Below, piece by piece: positions 8,578-15,658 of a stretch of DNA of 26,010 nt. Every line of letters begins with the position of its first letter. Positions within the stretch are counted from its first letter, which is position 1. The translations under genes were made by a program, and so were the position numbers. The notes below the pieces were generated by a model. That model had not been told where the DNA came from. It searched no databases and saw nothing but the letters and a program-made list of their open reading frames with translations. Source of the stretch: Oscillospiraceae bacterium. Lineage in GTDB: Bacteria; Bacillota; Clostridia; Oscillospirales; Acutalibacteraceae. The DNA lies in assembly GCA_031262125.1 (NCBI GenBank), contig JAISII010000111.1:1-26010 (forward strand). The letters are read 5' to 3'.

Positions 8578-10449
8578 TCACTTATTATCTTTAATTTTAT
8601 TTATTATTGCAGCTTTGTCTAAGCCCAAATTTGCCAAGCTTTCGGCAACCGTTGCGTGTGGAATAAACTCGTCGTTAATGCCTGTATAAACAAACTTGCC
8701 TTTATAATCAAGCTTTGCAAGCTGCATCAAAAAGCTCTGCCCAATGCCGCCGTTTTGCACCGATTCTTCAAAAAACAAGATTTTTTTGAATTTTGATGCG
8801 AATCCAATTGCACTTTGGTCGATAGGTTTTATTCTGCACAGCTTTAAAATGCAAACATCAATCTTTTGTTGTTTCAGCTCGTCTGCTGCCTGTGCGGCGA
8901 AAGAGAAAATTCGCCCGTAGGTTACAACCAGCACCTTTGCTTTTTGGCTGCCGTAAATGTCGTAATTAATACTCTCGGTACTATAATCATCGGGGCGATA
9001 ACCCTCGCACCCACGGGGGTAACGCACCGCACAAACGCCTTGCAGGTTTTGCACCGATTCTTCCAATGCACTCCCCATACCCTCATAATAGGCAGGCGAA
9101 AAAATAGTTACGTTTGGTATGCCGTTAAGCATAAGCACATCAAAAACACCTTGGTGCGTTTCGCCGTCTTCGCCTACAACTCCGGCACGGTCGATGCACA
9201 AGAGCATATGCAAATTTTGCATTGCAGCATCGTGGAGGATTTGGTCGTAGCTGCGTTGCAAAAATGTTGAATACACGGCAAAAACAGGCAAAAGCCCTTT
9301 GGCTGCAAGCCCTGCCGCAAAGGTTACGGCATGTGCCTCGGCAATGCCTACATCGAACGTGCGTTTTTTAAATTGACGCACAAATTCGCCCAAGCCCGTG
9401 CCCAAGCCCATAGCGGCGGTTATTGCACAAATATTGTCGTTTATGCTTGCAAGGTTGCACAAACACTGCCCAAATTGTGCCGAAAATCCTTTTTTATCGG
9501 CTATTACTTCGCCCGAGTCTATATCGAACTGCCCAATGCCGTGAAAGCTTTTTGGGTCGTTTTCGGCGAATTTATAGCCCTTGCCCTTTGTTGTAACAAC
9601 GTGCAAAAGCACAGGACCTTTTACTTTTTTTACGGCTTCTAATGCTTTTTTCAGTCCCTCAACATCGTGCCCGTTAACTGGGCCATAATATGTAAAGCCC
9701 AAAAAGTCGAACAAAGTGTTGCGGTACACCAAATTTTTAATGCGGGATTTGCTGTGCCGCAAGCCGCCCGCAATTTTAGAGCCAATGCCCGGCATTTTGT
9801 GCAAACCACGCTCTACACGTTGCTTGATTTTCAGGTAGCCCGGACGTATACGCATACCCGTAAGGTAGCGTGCCATTGCACCCACATTATGAGAAATTGA
9901 CATTTTGTTATCGTTTAGAATTACAATAAAGTTGCGTTTAAAACGTCCGGCGTTGTTCATACCCTCATAGGCAAGCCCGCCCGTAAACGAGCCGTCGCCG
10001 ACAACTGCAAGTGTGTAGCTGTTGTCGCCCGCAAGCTGCTTTGCCTGTGCAATGCCGTATGCCGCCGAGATTGCCGTGCTGCTGTGCCCAACATCAAAGG
10101 CATCGCACTCACTTTCGCCTCTTTTAGGAAAGCCCGAAAGCCCGCCGCTGCGGCGAATTGTTTTTATTTGATTATAACGCCCAGTTAAAATTTTGTGTGT
10201 GTACGCCTGATGTCCAACGTCCCAAACTATAGAATCAGACGGGCAGCTAAAAACATAATGCAGCATAACGGTTAGCTCTACCGCCCCCAAATTTGAGGAC
10301 AGATGCCCGCCGTTTACCGAAACAACCTCTACCAATGTTTTGCGTATTTGCTCACAAAGCTCGTCCAACTGAGAAAGCGGAAGCTTTTTTAAATCGGCAG
10401 GGCTGCAAATTTTTGCTAACAAATTTTGTTCTTCTTCAAACTTTTTCAT
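8578..10449 (-). CDS. dxs: 1-deoxy-D-xylulose-5-phosphate synthase
   Basis: Thiamine-diphosphate enzyme condensing pyruvate and glyceraldehyde 3-phosphate into DXP, the first step of the MEP isoprenoid pathway. The cofactor-binding motif is clear: GDGS at residues 151-154 and NDNK at about 179-182. The catalytic-region histidines fall in GGHLSSNLG and DVGHQAYTHKILTGR. The transketolase-type pyrimidine domain has LCIDRAGVVGEDGETHQG, matching the DRAG signature, and a C-terminal transketolase domain follows. The 623-residue length is normal. The ATG at 10449 is preceded by AGGA with 6-base spacing. It sits between ispA, which uses the pathway's products, and tlyA, as in many Clostridia, but a large repeat element separates it from ispA. 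Confidence 0.97.
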   Translation of the reverse strand: MKKFEEEQNLLAKICSPADLKKLPLSQLDELCEQIRKTLVEVVSVNGGHLSSNLGAVELTVMLHYVFSCPSDSIVWDVGHQAYTHKILTGRYNQIKTIRRSGGLSGFPKRGESECDAFDVGHSSTAISAAYGIAQAKQLAGDNSYTLAVVGDGSFTGGLAYEGMNNAGRFKRNFIVILNDNKMSISHNVGAMARYLTGMRIRPGYLKIKQRVERGLHKMPGIGSKIAGGLRHSKSRIKNLVYRNTLFDFLGFTYYGPVNGHDVEGLKKALEAVKKVKGPVLLHVVTTKGKGYKFAENDPKSFHGIGQFDIDSGEVIADKKGFSAQFGQCLCNLASINDNICAITAAMGLGTGLGEFVRQFKKRTFDVGIAEAHAVTFAAGLAAKGLLPVFAVYSTFLQRSYDQILHDAAMQNLHMLLCIDRAGVVGEDGETHQGVFDVLMLNGIPNVTIFSPAYYEGMGSALEESVQNLQGVCAVRYPRGCEGYRPDDYSTESINYDIYGSQKAKVLVVTYGRIFSFAAQAADELKQQKIDVCILKLCRIKPIDQSAIGFASKFKKILFFEESVQNGGIGQSFLMQLAKLDYKGKFVYTGINDEFIPHATVAESLANLGLDKAAIINKIKDNK

Positions 10450-10470
10450 TTACTATCCTAACTTATCAAT

Positions 10471-10505
10471 TATCTTGCGTTTTGTATCTTGTGTCTTGGT
10501 TCTTG
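10471..10505. repeat. Array of five 7-base units upstream of dxs
   Basis: Five in-phase heptamers ending in TTG: TATCTTG, CGTTTTG, TATCTTG, TGTCTTG, GTTCTTG. They lie between the dxs start and the outer module of element B. The sequence differs from the TTCTGCA arrays, but unit length and copy number are the same. Confidence 0.65.
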
Positions 10506-10820
10506 AAACCACCCTGACCAAAAAAATAAATTCTATTTAAATTTAAATTAGAAAATTATTTGTACAAACCACCCCGTCTGCTCTGCACAATCTAAAAATA
10601 TTTTTGTTTTTTTAGATTTTTAATAAAAAATAATATTATTTTTTACTTAAGGAGCAGCCACCCCTCCCCGGAGGGGAATTTCTCTGCATTGCCGAGACTT
10701 GAGAATATGGGGTCGGTTTTTTTATGTTTTAATCCTTGTGGTTCGTATTAAGCCTATTGTATGTGCCAACATTCCCCTCCGAGGAGGGGTGGATTCGCTT
10801 TAGCGAAGACGGGGTGGTTT
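10506..10820. repeat. Palindromic element B with outer module
   Basis: The core element spans 10566-10820 (255 bases), from AAACCACCCCGTC to GACGGGGTGGTTT. From the left it has a CTGCTC...GAGCAG pair enclosing an AATCTAAA (10589-10596)/TTTAGATT (10611-10618) inverted repeat, a CCCCTCC/GGAGGGG palindrome, a centre of about 95 bases, a second CCCCTCC/GGAGGGG palindrome, and a TTCGCT/AGCGAA hairpin (10794-10807). An extra AT-rich module, 10506-10565, starts with a degenerate AAACCACCCTGACC end and lies outside the left terminus. It separates ispA from dxs. No plausible gene or terminator U-tract was seen. Confidence 0.85.
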
Positions 10821-10899
10821 GCGGCGTAGCCGCTTCTTGCCTCTTGCCTCTGATCTCTTGCTTCTTGAATGGGATGTCGGCGAAGCCGACAGGGGGAGA
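10821..10899. repeat. Hairpin plus 7-base array plus second hairpin
   Basis: Directly beside element B. A GCGGC/GCCGC hairpin (10821-10833) leads into five heptamers (10833-10867: CTTCTTG, CCTCTTG, CCTCTGA, TCTCTTG, CTTCTTG). A TGTCGGC/GCCGACA hairpin follows, flanked by GGGA on one side and GGGGGAGAA on the other. The same order occurs on the opposite strand within element A (7379-7465) with different stem sequences, so this is a second composite repeat. It ends 5 bases before the ispA stop. Confidence 0.65.
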
Positions 10900-10904
10900 A
10901 AAGA

Positions 10905-11780
10905 CTATTTATCTCGTGCAAGCAGGGTTTTGGTTAAGTTGACAAGTGGCTCGGTATTGCCGTTAAAGCTTTGCAAAAGCTCCAAAGCTTCTGTCGTGAG
11001 TTTGTCGGCAAGCTTAAGGCATTTGTCAACCCCAAAAAGGGTTACATAGGTTGTTTTGCCGCTTGCAATATCGCTACCGATTGGTTTGCCCAATGTTTCG
11101 GCGGTTGAGGTTACATCCAACACGTCGTCAATTATTTGGAAGCACAAGCCCAGTTTTTGCCCATATTGGCGTGCTGCTTCAACTTCATCAACAGTTGCCT
11201 CGGCAGCAATGCAGCCCATAACACAGCTTGCCGAAATGAGTGCACCGGTTTTTTTTGCATGAATTTCCTCTAAAACCTTGGCGGTTATTTTGCTGCCCTC
11301 GTGTTTTAAATCAAGAGCTTGCCCCATACACATACCATTTGCCCCTGCTGCTTTCGCAAGCTCAAAAGCACAGCTTCGGGCGGGTTCGAGTCCCAATTTT
11401 TCAACCGCTTCGTCGTTCAGGGCGACCTCAAACGCTAAGGTTAAAAGTGCGTCGCCGGCAAGCAGTGCCGTGCTTTGCCCAAACCGCTTATGGTTAGAGG
11501 GCTTGCCCCGCCGATAGTCGTCATTGTCCATACAGGGCAAATCGTCGTGAATTAACGAGTAAGTGTGTATCATCTCGATAGCACAGGCAATTGGCAGTGC
11601 GTTTTCGGGCTTGCCGCCGCACAGTGCTGCAAACTCCAGCACAAGCTGCGGGCGTAACCGTTTGCCCCCTGCGTTAAGGCTATAGTCCATAGCTTTTGCA
11701 AGTTCTGTTGTATCGCCCTTTAGCTGTAATATATAATTTTTAAGTTTTTTATTTATAATTTCCGTCATTTTTATGACCAT
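10905..11780 (-). CDS. ispA: Geranylgeranyl/farnesyl diphosphate synthase (IspA family)
   Basis: Polyprenyl synthase that chains isopentenyl diphosphate onto allylic diphosphates to give farnesyl (possibly geranylgeranyl) diphosphate. The first aspartate-rich motif is in LIHDDLPCMDNDDYRRGKP, about residues 77-96. The second is FQIIDDVLDVTS near residue 215. GGKRLRPQL near the N-terminus is the conserved substrate-binding block. I set the start at 11780 because GAAAGG lies just upstream and a strong inverted repeat (11790-11833) occupies the region before it; an in-frame ATG at 11807 lies in that hairpin's loop. MTEI at 11768 is an alternative. The product is 291 residues, family-typical. The gene lies between xseB and dxs. 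Chain length cannot be assigned with certainty. Confidence 0.93.
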   Translation of the reverse strand: MVIKMTEIINKKLKNYILQLKGDTTELAKAMDYSLNAGGKRLRPQLVLEFAALCGGKPENALPIACAIEMIHTYSLIHDDLPCMDNDDYRRGKPSNHKRFGQSTALLAGDALLTLAFEVALNDEAVEKLGLEPARSCAFELAKAAGANGMCMGQALDLKHEGSKITAKVLEEIHAKKTGALISASCVMGCIAAEATVDEVEAARQYGQKLGLCFQIIDDVLDVTSTAETLGKPIGSDIASGKTTYVTLFGVDKCLKLADKLTTEALELLQSFNGNTEPLVNLTKTLLARDK

Positions 11781-11789
11781 TTGCCTTTC

Positions 11790-11930
11790 AGGCTCACAAA
11801 AATTCATAAATCACACACAAGCTCTGTGAGCCTAAAGCGAATGTGTCATAAAAATACGCATCGTGCGTCTGCCACAGGCAGAACTGCACGGCGAATATAA
11901 ATCTAAAGTTTGAATTTTATTCAAACTTTA
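11790..11930. other. Three consecutive inverted repeats between xseB and ispA
   Basis: The xseB-ispA gap is unusually long for this gene pair and holds three stems: AGGCTCACA (11790-11798) with TGTGAGCCT (11825-11833); GTGC plus TCTGCC with GGCAGA plus GCAC (11863-11889); and a perfect 11-bp AT-rich stem, 11904-11914 with 11920-11930. In transcript order the AT-rich stem comes first and AGGCTCACA last, immediately before the ispA ribosome binding site. No promoter or U-tract terminator was convincing. A leader structure or repeat remnants are both possible. Confidence 0.5.
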
Positions 11931-11955
11931 AAATTCCTTGCCTTGTTTTAAAAAA

Positions 11956-12237
11956 TCAGTTTTCGCTGTTAATGCGGTTATTAATCTCTTCGATTTTGCT
12001 TTTGCCTTCTTCTAAAATAATTTTGCACTGTGCCACCAAACCTGCCGCTTCCTCATAGAGTTTTAGCCCTGTTTTAAAGTCGGTTTTTATGTCCTCCATT
12101 TGTGCGGCAATTTCTTGCAGTTTTGTCATTGCCTGTTCTAAGGTCAGCTCGGTTGTTTCGGCAGTTTTTGCACCCTTTTTAGGTTTTTGTGGTGCTTTGG
12201 CTTCAAATTCTTCAAACTGTATTTGTTTGTTCTCCAT
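11956..12237 (-). CDS. xseB: Exodeoxyribonuclease VII small subunit
   Basis: Small subunit of exonuclease VII, which degrades single-stranded DNA with the catalytic XseA subunit. The conserved helical core lies at about residues 30-88 (LTLEQAMTKLQEIAAQMED, then LKLYEEAAGLVAQCKIILEEGKSKI). About 28 lysine- and alanine-rich residues precede it, making the protein slightly longer than usual at 93 residues. AGGAG lies 11 bases before the ATG. It begins 6 bases after the whiA stop, so the two are likely co-transcribed. The xseA gene, normally immediately upstream, is not in this window. Confidence 0.9.
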   Translation of the reverse strand: MENKQIQFEEFEAKAPQKPKKGAKTAETTELTLEQAMTKLQEIAAQMEDIKTDFKTGLKLYEEAAGLVAQCKIILEEGKSKIEEINNRINSEN

Positions 12238-12243
12238 AAACTA

Positions 12244-13173
12244 CTATTCTCCTTGCTCCAGTGCGATTTTTCGTATTTTCTCAAGCCTGTGGTTAACGCC
12301 GCTGCGGCTTACCTCGGGCGAGAATTGCCGCCCTAAATCCCTCAGCGACATTTCGGGGTATTGCAGCCGCAGTTGTGCGGCTTGTTTCAGCTCGGGCGAA
12401 AGTGTATTAAACAACCCCGTTTTTTGCAGTTTTTGTATTGCTTTAATTTGCATTGCGGCAGCTGCTGCCGATTTTTCTATATTTGCAACCTCGGAATTTG
12501 TTTTGCGGTTTATATGGTTACGCAATTGTTTTAGTGCCTTTTCGTCCATAAATTGCAGTGCTGCCTTTTGTGCCCCCAAAAGCACCAGCAAATCGGTTAT
12601 TGTTTCGCTGCCTTTTACATAGCACACATACAAACCCTTGCGTTGCATAACCCCGGGCATAAACATTTCCAGATGCTCCGCCTCGGTCAGTAATCGTGCT
12701 AAATCTAAACACAATTTTTTATAGGCAACGCAAAACTCAAGGTGGTAGCTTTTTTGCGGGTCAGTAACCGAACCTACAGACAAAAACACGCCACGCAAAA
12801 AGTCGCTGTAGTTTTCTTCGCTCTCAAAGTTGCTGCGGTTAATTCGCAGGTTTTTGTCGTCATCGCTATGCCCGAAAAACTCCACCACAACGGCACAATC
12901 GGCTGCAAGCGGAACTTGTACCGTAAATTGCTTACGCAAAGTTGTTTGACTTTTTACAAAGCTTTTTTTATCTATAATTATTTTTGGGAAGAGCAAATTT
13001 AAAAGATAAATAAGTCTATCGCAGGCAGCTTCGCTTGTGCTGGAAAAAGCAATTTTGGTGCTGCAAAAACTTTTCGCAAACAGCAGCATACCATAGCACT
13101 CGGCAACAGCACTTTCGGTGTTTTTTATTGCAACAGCACAAAGCTGGTTTTTAACTTCGATTGAAAAGGACAT
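12244..13173 (-). CDS. whiA: DNA-binding protein WhiA
   Basis: WhiA/YvcL family regulator, needed for sporulation in Streptomyces and affecting cell division and chromosome segregation in Bacillus. The N-terminal two thirds resembles the degenerate LAGLIDADG-homing-endonuclease fold (SFSIEVKNQLC at the start, RGVFLSVGSVTDPQKSYHLEF near residues 128-148). The C-terminal helix-turn-helix spans about residues 255-303 (LSPELKQAAQLRLQYPEMSLRDLG, SRSGVNHRLEKI). At 309 residues it is full length. Its ribosome binding site is weak. It lies downstream of rapZ, but the yvcK gene that usually separates them is replaced by a repeat element. Confidence 0.95.
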   Translation of the reverse strand: MSFSIEVKNQLCAVAIKNTESAVAECYGMLLFAKSFCSTKIAFSSTSEAACDRLIYLLNLLFPKIIIDKKSFVKSQTTLRKQFTVQVPLAADCAVVVEFFGHSDDDKNLRINRSNFESEENYSDFLRGVFLSVGSVTDPQKSYHLEFCVAYKKLCLDLARLLTEAEHLEMFMPGVMQRKGLYVCYVKGSETITDLLVLLGAQKAALQFMDEKALKQLRNHINRKTNSEVANIEKSAAAAAMQIKAIQKLQKTGLFNTLSPELKQAAQLRLQYPEMSLRDLGRQFSPEVSRSGVNHRLEKIRKIALEQGE

Positions 13174-13217
13174 GTTTGAATTTCACTTTCGTTCTCTCTC
13201 GGGTAGTGCTACGCTGT

Positions 13218-13472
13218 AAACCACCCCGTCTGCTCTGCACAATCTAATAGCATTTTTATTTACTTAGATTCTCTATAAAAAGCAAAATTATTTTATTTAC
13301 TTCGGGAGCAGCCACCCCTCCACGGAGGGGAATATTTCCGCTCTCCGTGGCTTTGGGTTGGGTAGTTGGTTTTTTTATAATATATCTTTGCGGTTTGCGG
13401 ATAGTTTATTGTTTGTGCTAATATTCCCCTCCGTGGAGGGGTGGATTCGCTTTAGCGAAGACGGGGTGGTTT
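13218..13472. repeat. Palindromic element C (255 bp)
   Basis: A complete family member in the rapZ-whiA gap, from AAACCACCCCGTC (13218-13230) to GACGGGGTGGTTT (13460-13472). It contains the CTGCTC...GAGCAG pair around an AATCTAA/TTAGATT inverted repeat, the two CCCCTCC/GGAGGGG palindromes, and a TTCGCT/AGCGAA hairpin at 13446-13459. Its length equals that of element B, and the centre is in the same orientation as B and D. It lies 44 bases before whiA and 9 bases after the rapZ stop. Confidence 0.88.
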
Positions 13473-13481
13473 TGCCTAAAA

Positions 13482-14348
13482 CTACGCCTTCCAAATATCC
13501 AGATGATGTATAGCGGATTTTTCGCCGTTCTCTATAAAATGGCTGCTTAGTGCCCTTGCAACAGTAACCGAGCGATGTTTGCCGCCGGTGCAGCCAATGC
13601 CGATTACAAGCTCACTTTTGCCCTCTTTTTTATAAAGCGGCATTAAAAAGTCCAGCAGAGAAAACAGCCTTTGCAAAAATTCTTGTGTGGTGTCGAACTT
13701 TAAAACAAACTCTCGCACCTGCTCGTCCAACCCGGTGAGGGGTTTAAGCTCTTTTACATAATATGGGTTTTCTAAGCATCGAACGTCAAAAATCAAATCT
13801 GCCTCCAGCGGTATGCCGTATTTAAACCCAAACGAAAGGCAAGTGATTATCAGCCCTTCCCTCACGCCAGTGGCAAAGATGGTGGAAACACGCTCACGCA
13901 GTTGCTTAATTTCCATAGACGTGGTATCTATTATAAAATCGGCTTCTTTTTTTATGGGTTTGAACAGTTCTTGCTCCAGCCGCACAGCTTCTTCGGTAGA
14001 ACAGCCTGCAAACGCATCCGAAAGCGGGTGTTTGCGGCGTGTTTCTTTATATCTGATTACAAGCAAGTCGGGCTTGGCGTCCAAAAAAAGCAGCTTAAAC
14101 TTTTTGCTCGATTTAGTAAATTCCTGTATTTGCTCAATAAGCTTGTCCGACACTTCGCCTGCACGGATGTCTACCACAACGGCAACACGCATTTTTGCCG
14201 CCTCTCGGGACTTTTCGCATAAATCGTAAAAAGTAAAAAGCAGCTGCGGCGGGATGTTATCAACGCAATAAAATCCCAAATCTTCCAAAGCATGCAATGC
14301 GCTTGTTTTGCCCGCACCCGACATTCCGCTGACAATTAAAAATTCCAT
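13482..14348 (-). CDS. rapZ: RapZ/YvcJ-family nucleotide-binding protein
   Basis: P-loop protein of the RapZ (YvcJ) family. In E. coli RapZ guides RNase E to the GlmZ small RNA; Gram-positive homologues bind and hydrolyse nucleotides with a less clear role. The Walker A motif GMSGAGKT is at residues 8-15. The conserved RYKETRRKHPL, SFGFKYGIP, FDVRCLENPY and C-terminal GIGCTGGKHRSV blocks are all present. I chose the ATG at 14348, preceded by AAAGGA, giving 288 residues. An upstream in-frame ATG at 14399 lies inside a repeat module and is not a credible start. It is flanked by murB and whiA, the usual Clostridia neighbourhood. Confidence 0.94.
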   Translation of the reverse strand: MEFLIVSGMSGAGKTSALHALEDLGFYCVDNIPPQLLFTFYDLCEKSREAAKMRVAVVVDIRAGEVSDKLIEQIQEFTKSSKKFKLLFLDAKPDLLVIRYKETRRKHPLSDAFAGCSTEEAVRLEQELFKPIKKEADFIIDTTSMEIKQLRERVSTIFATGVREGLIITCLSFGFKYGIPLEADLIFDVRCLENPYYVKELKPLTGLDEQVREFVLKFDTTQEFLQRLFSLLDFLMPLYKKEGKSELVIGIGCTGGKHRSVTVARALSSHFIENGEKSAIHHLDIWKA

Positions 14349-14390
14349 ATTTGTTCCTTTGCTTTTTTCATTAATAAAAATTTTACTTGC

Positions 14391-14712
14391 AAACCACACC
14401 TACCAAAAAAATTTAATTTCTATTTAAATTTAATAGATAAATTAATTTTTTCACACAAACCACCCCGTCTGCTCTGCACAATCTAATAGCATTTTTATTT
14501 ACTTAGATTCTCAATAAAAAAACAAAATAATTTTATTTGCTTTGGGAGCAGCCACCCCTCCCCGGAGGGGAATTTTCGTTCATTGCCGAGACATTGAGAT
14601 AAATCGTTGGGTTTTTAGATTATTCTTTTGTGGTTTGCAATAAGTCTATTGTTTGTGCTAATATCCCCCTCCGTGGAGGGGTGGCTTCGCTTTAGCGAAG
14701 CCGGGGTGGTTT
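14391..14712. repeat. Palindromic element D with outer module
   Basis: The core is 14457-14712 (256 bases) between inverted AAACCACCCCGTC-type ends; the right end reads GCCGGGGTGGTTT. The right hairpin is extended, GGCTTCGCT/AGCGAAGCC (14683-14702). The departure from GAC to GCC is matched by GGC on the other arm, so pairing is kept. The outer module 14391-14456 begins AAACCACACCTACC and is AT-rich, resembling those at elements B and F. The element separates murB from rapZ, ending 9 bases from the murB stop. Confidence 0.87.
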
Positions 14713-14721
14713 TGCAATATA

Positions 14722-15630
14722 TTATTTTAAATAAATAACCTCAGTCTCTAAAAAATAACCCGTTTTTTCTTGCACAGTTGTTTGAATGTGCTTAATAAGG
14801 TTTAAAACATCGTCGCACGTTGCACCGCCGCTATTAACAATAAACCCGGCATGCTTAGCAGAAACCTCTGCCCCGCCGATTTTGTAACCCTTTAGCCCGC
14901 ATTGCTCGATAAGTGTGCCGGCAAAAGCACCCTGCGGTCTTTTAAAAACACTCCCTGCACTGGGTAACTCAAGTGGTTGCTTATCGGTTCGGCGTTGCAT
15001 AACATCCTTCATTTTGGCGTTAATTTCTTCAAACTTGCCCGGTTGCAATGCAAAATGCAGCTTGGTTATTATGCAGCCGTTTTGGCGGTAGCAGCTGCTG
15101 CGGTAGCCAAATTGAAGTTGTTCACCTTTGGTTATGCCATCTTCTCCGTCTTGGGTTATATGCTCGGCAAGTGTTAAAACGTCAGCCATTTCGCCGCCGT
15201 AAGCACCTGCGTTCATAAACGCCGCACCGCCAGTGCTGCCGGGGATTCCGTATGCAAACTCCAGCCCTTGCAAATTTGCCTGTGCCGCTGCGGTGCAAAG
15301 CTTTGCAAGGCTTACGCCCGCCCCGCAAGCAATTGTATTACCGTTAATTTCTATTTTCTTAAACTCACCGCTTAATGTAATTACGGCGGAGTTTATGCCA
15401 CTGTCGTCAACAAGCAGGTTGCTGCCGTTACCTAAGAGAAAAAACTTGATTTTGTGTGTATCTAAAATTTTGAGCGTTGTTTTTAGCTCTTGCACCGAAT
15501 TAACGGTAACAAACAGCGGGCAGGGTCCGCCAATTTTAAATGTAGTATGGTTTTTTAACGGCTCGTTTTTTAAAACGGCAATTTTCTCGGCAGTTAACTG
15601 CTCATATGCGGAATTATAATTTGTATTCAA
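14722..15630 (-). CDS. murB: UDP-N-acetylenolpyruvoylglucosamine reductase
   Basis: FAD enzyme that reduces UDP-GlcNAc-enolpyruvate to UDP-MurNAc using NADPH, the second committed step of peptidoglycan synthesis. FAD-binding motifs are NHTTFKIGGP and LLGNGSNLLVDDSG. AYGIPGSTGGAAFMNAGAYGGE follows, and the catalytic serine lies in LPSAGSVFKRP. The C-terminal GYKIGGAEVSAKHAGFIVN block is typical. I favour a TTG start at 15630, with GGAG 7 bases upstream, giving 302 residues and the usual short N-terminus. An ATG at 15666 overlaps the end of hprK by 8 bases but lacks a ribosome binding site. The gene is 28 bases downstream of hprK, in the same operon. Confidence 0.93.
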   Translation of the reverse strand: MNTNYNSAYEQLTAEKIAVLKNEPLKNHTTFKIGGPCPLFVTVNSVQELKTTLKILDTHKIKFFLLGNGSNLLVDDSGINSAVITLSGEFKKIEINGNTIACGAGVSLAKLCTAAAQANLQGLEFAYGIPGSTGGAAFMNAGAYGGEMADVLTLAEHITQDGEDGITKGEQLQFGYRSSCYRQNGCIITKLHFALQPGKFEEINAKMKDVMQRRTDKQPLELPSAGSVFKRPQGAFAGTLIEQCGLKGYKIGGAEVSAKHAGFIVNSGGATCDDVLNLIKHIQTTVQEKTGYFLETEVIYLK

Positions 15631-15658
15631 CTTAAAACTCCATTCTTCACGAATTGGT

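Noticed and set aside
10736..11049. Small plus-strand open frames across element B and the 3' part of ispA
   Set aside because: They translate repeat palindromes and antisense ispA, lack ribosome binding sites and show no family resemblance.
14349..14399. Upstream ATG extension of rapZ
   Set aside because: It lies in the outer module of element D and lacks a ribosome binding site. The ATG at 14348 has AAAGGA and gives the normal length.
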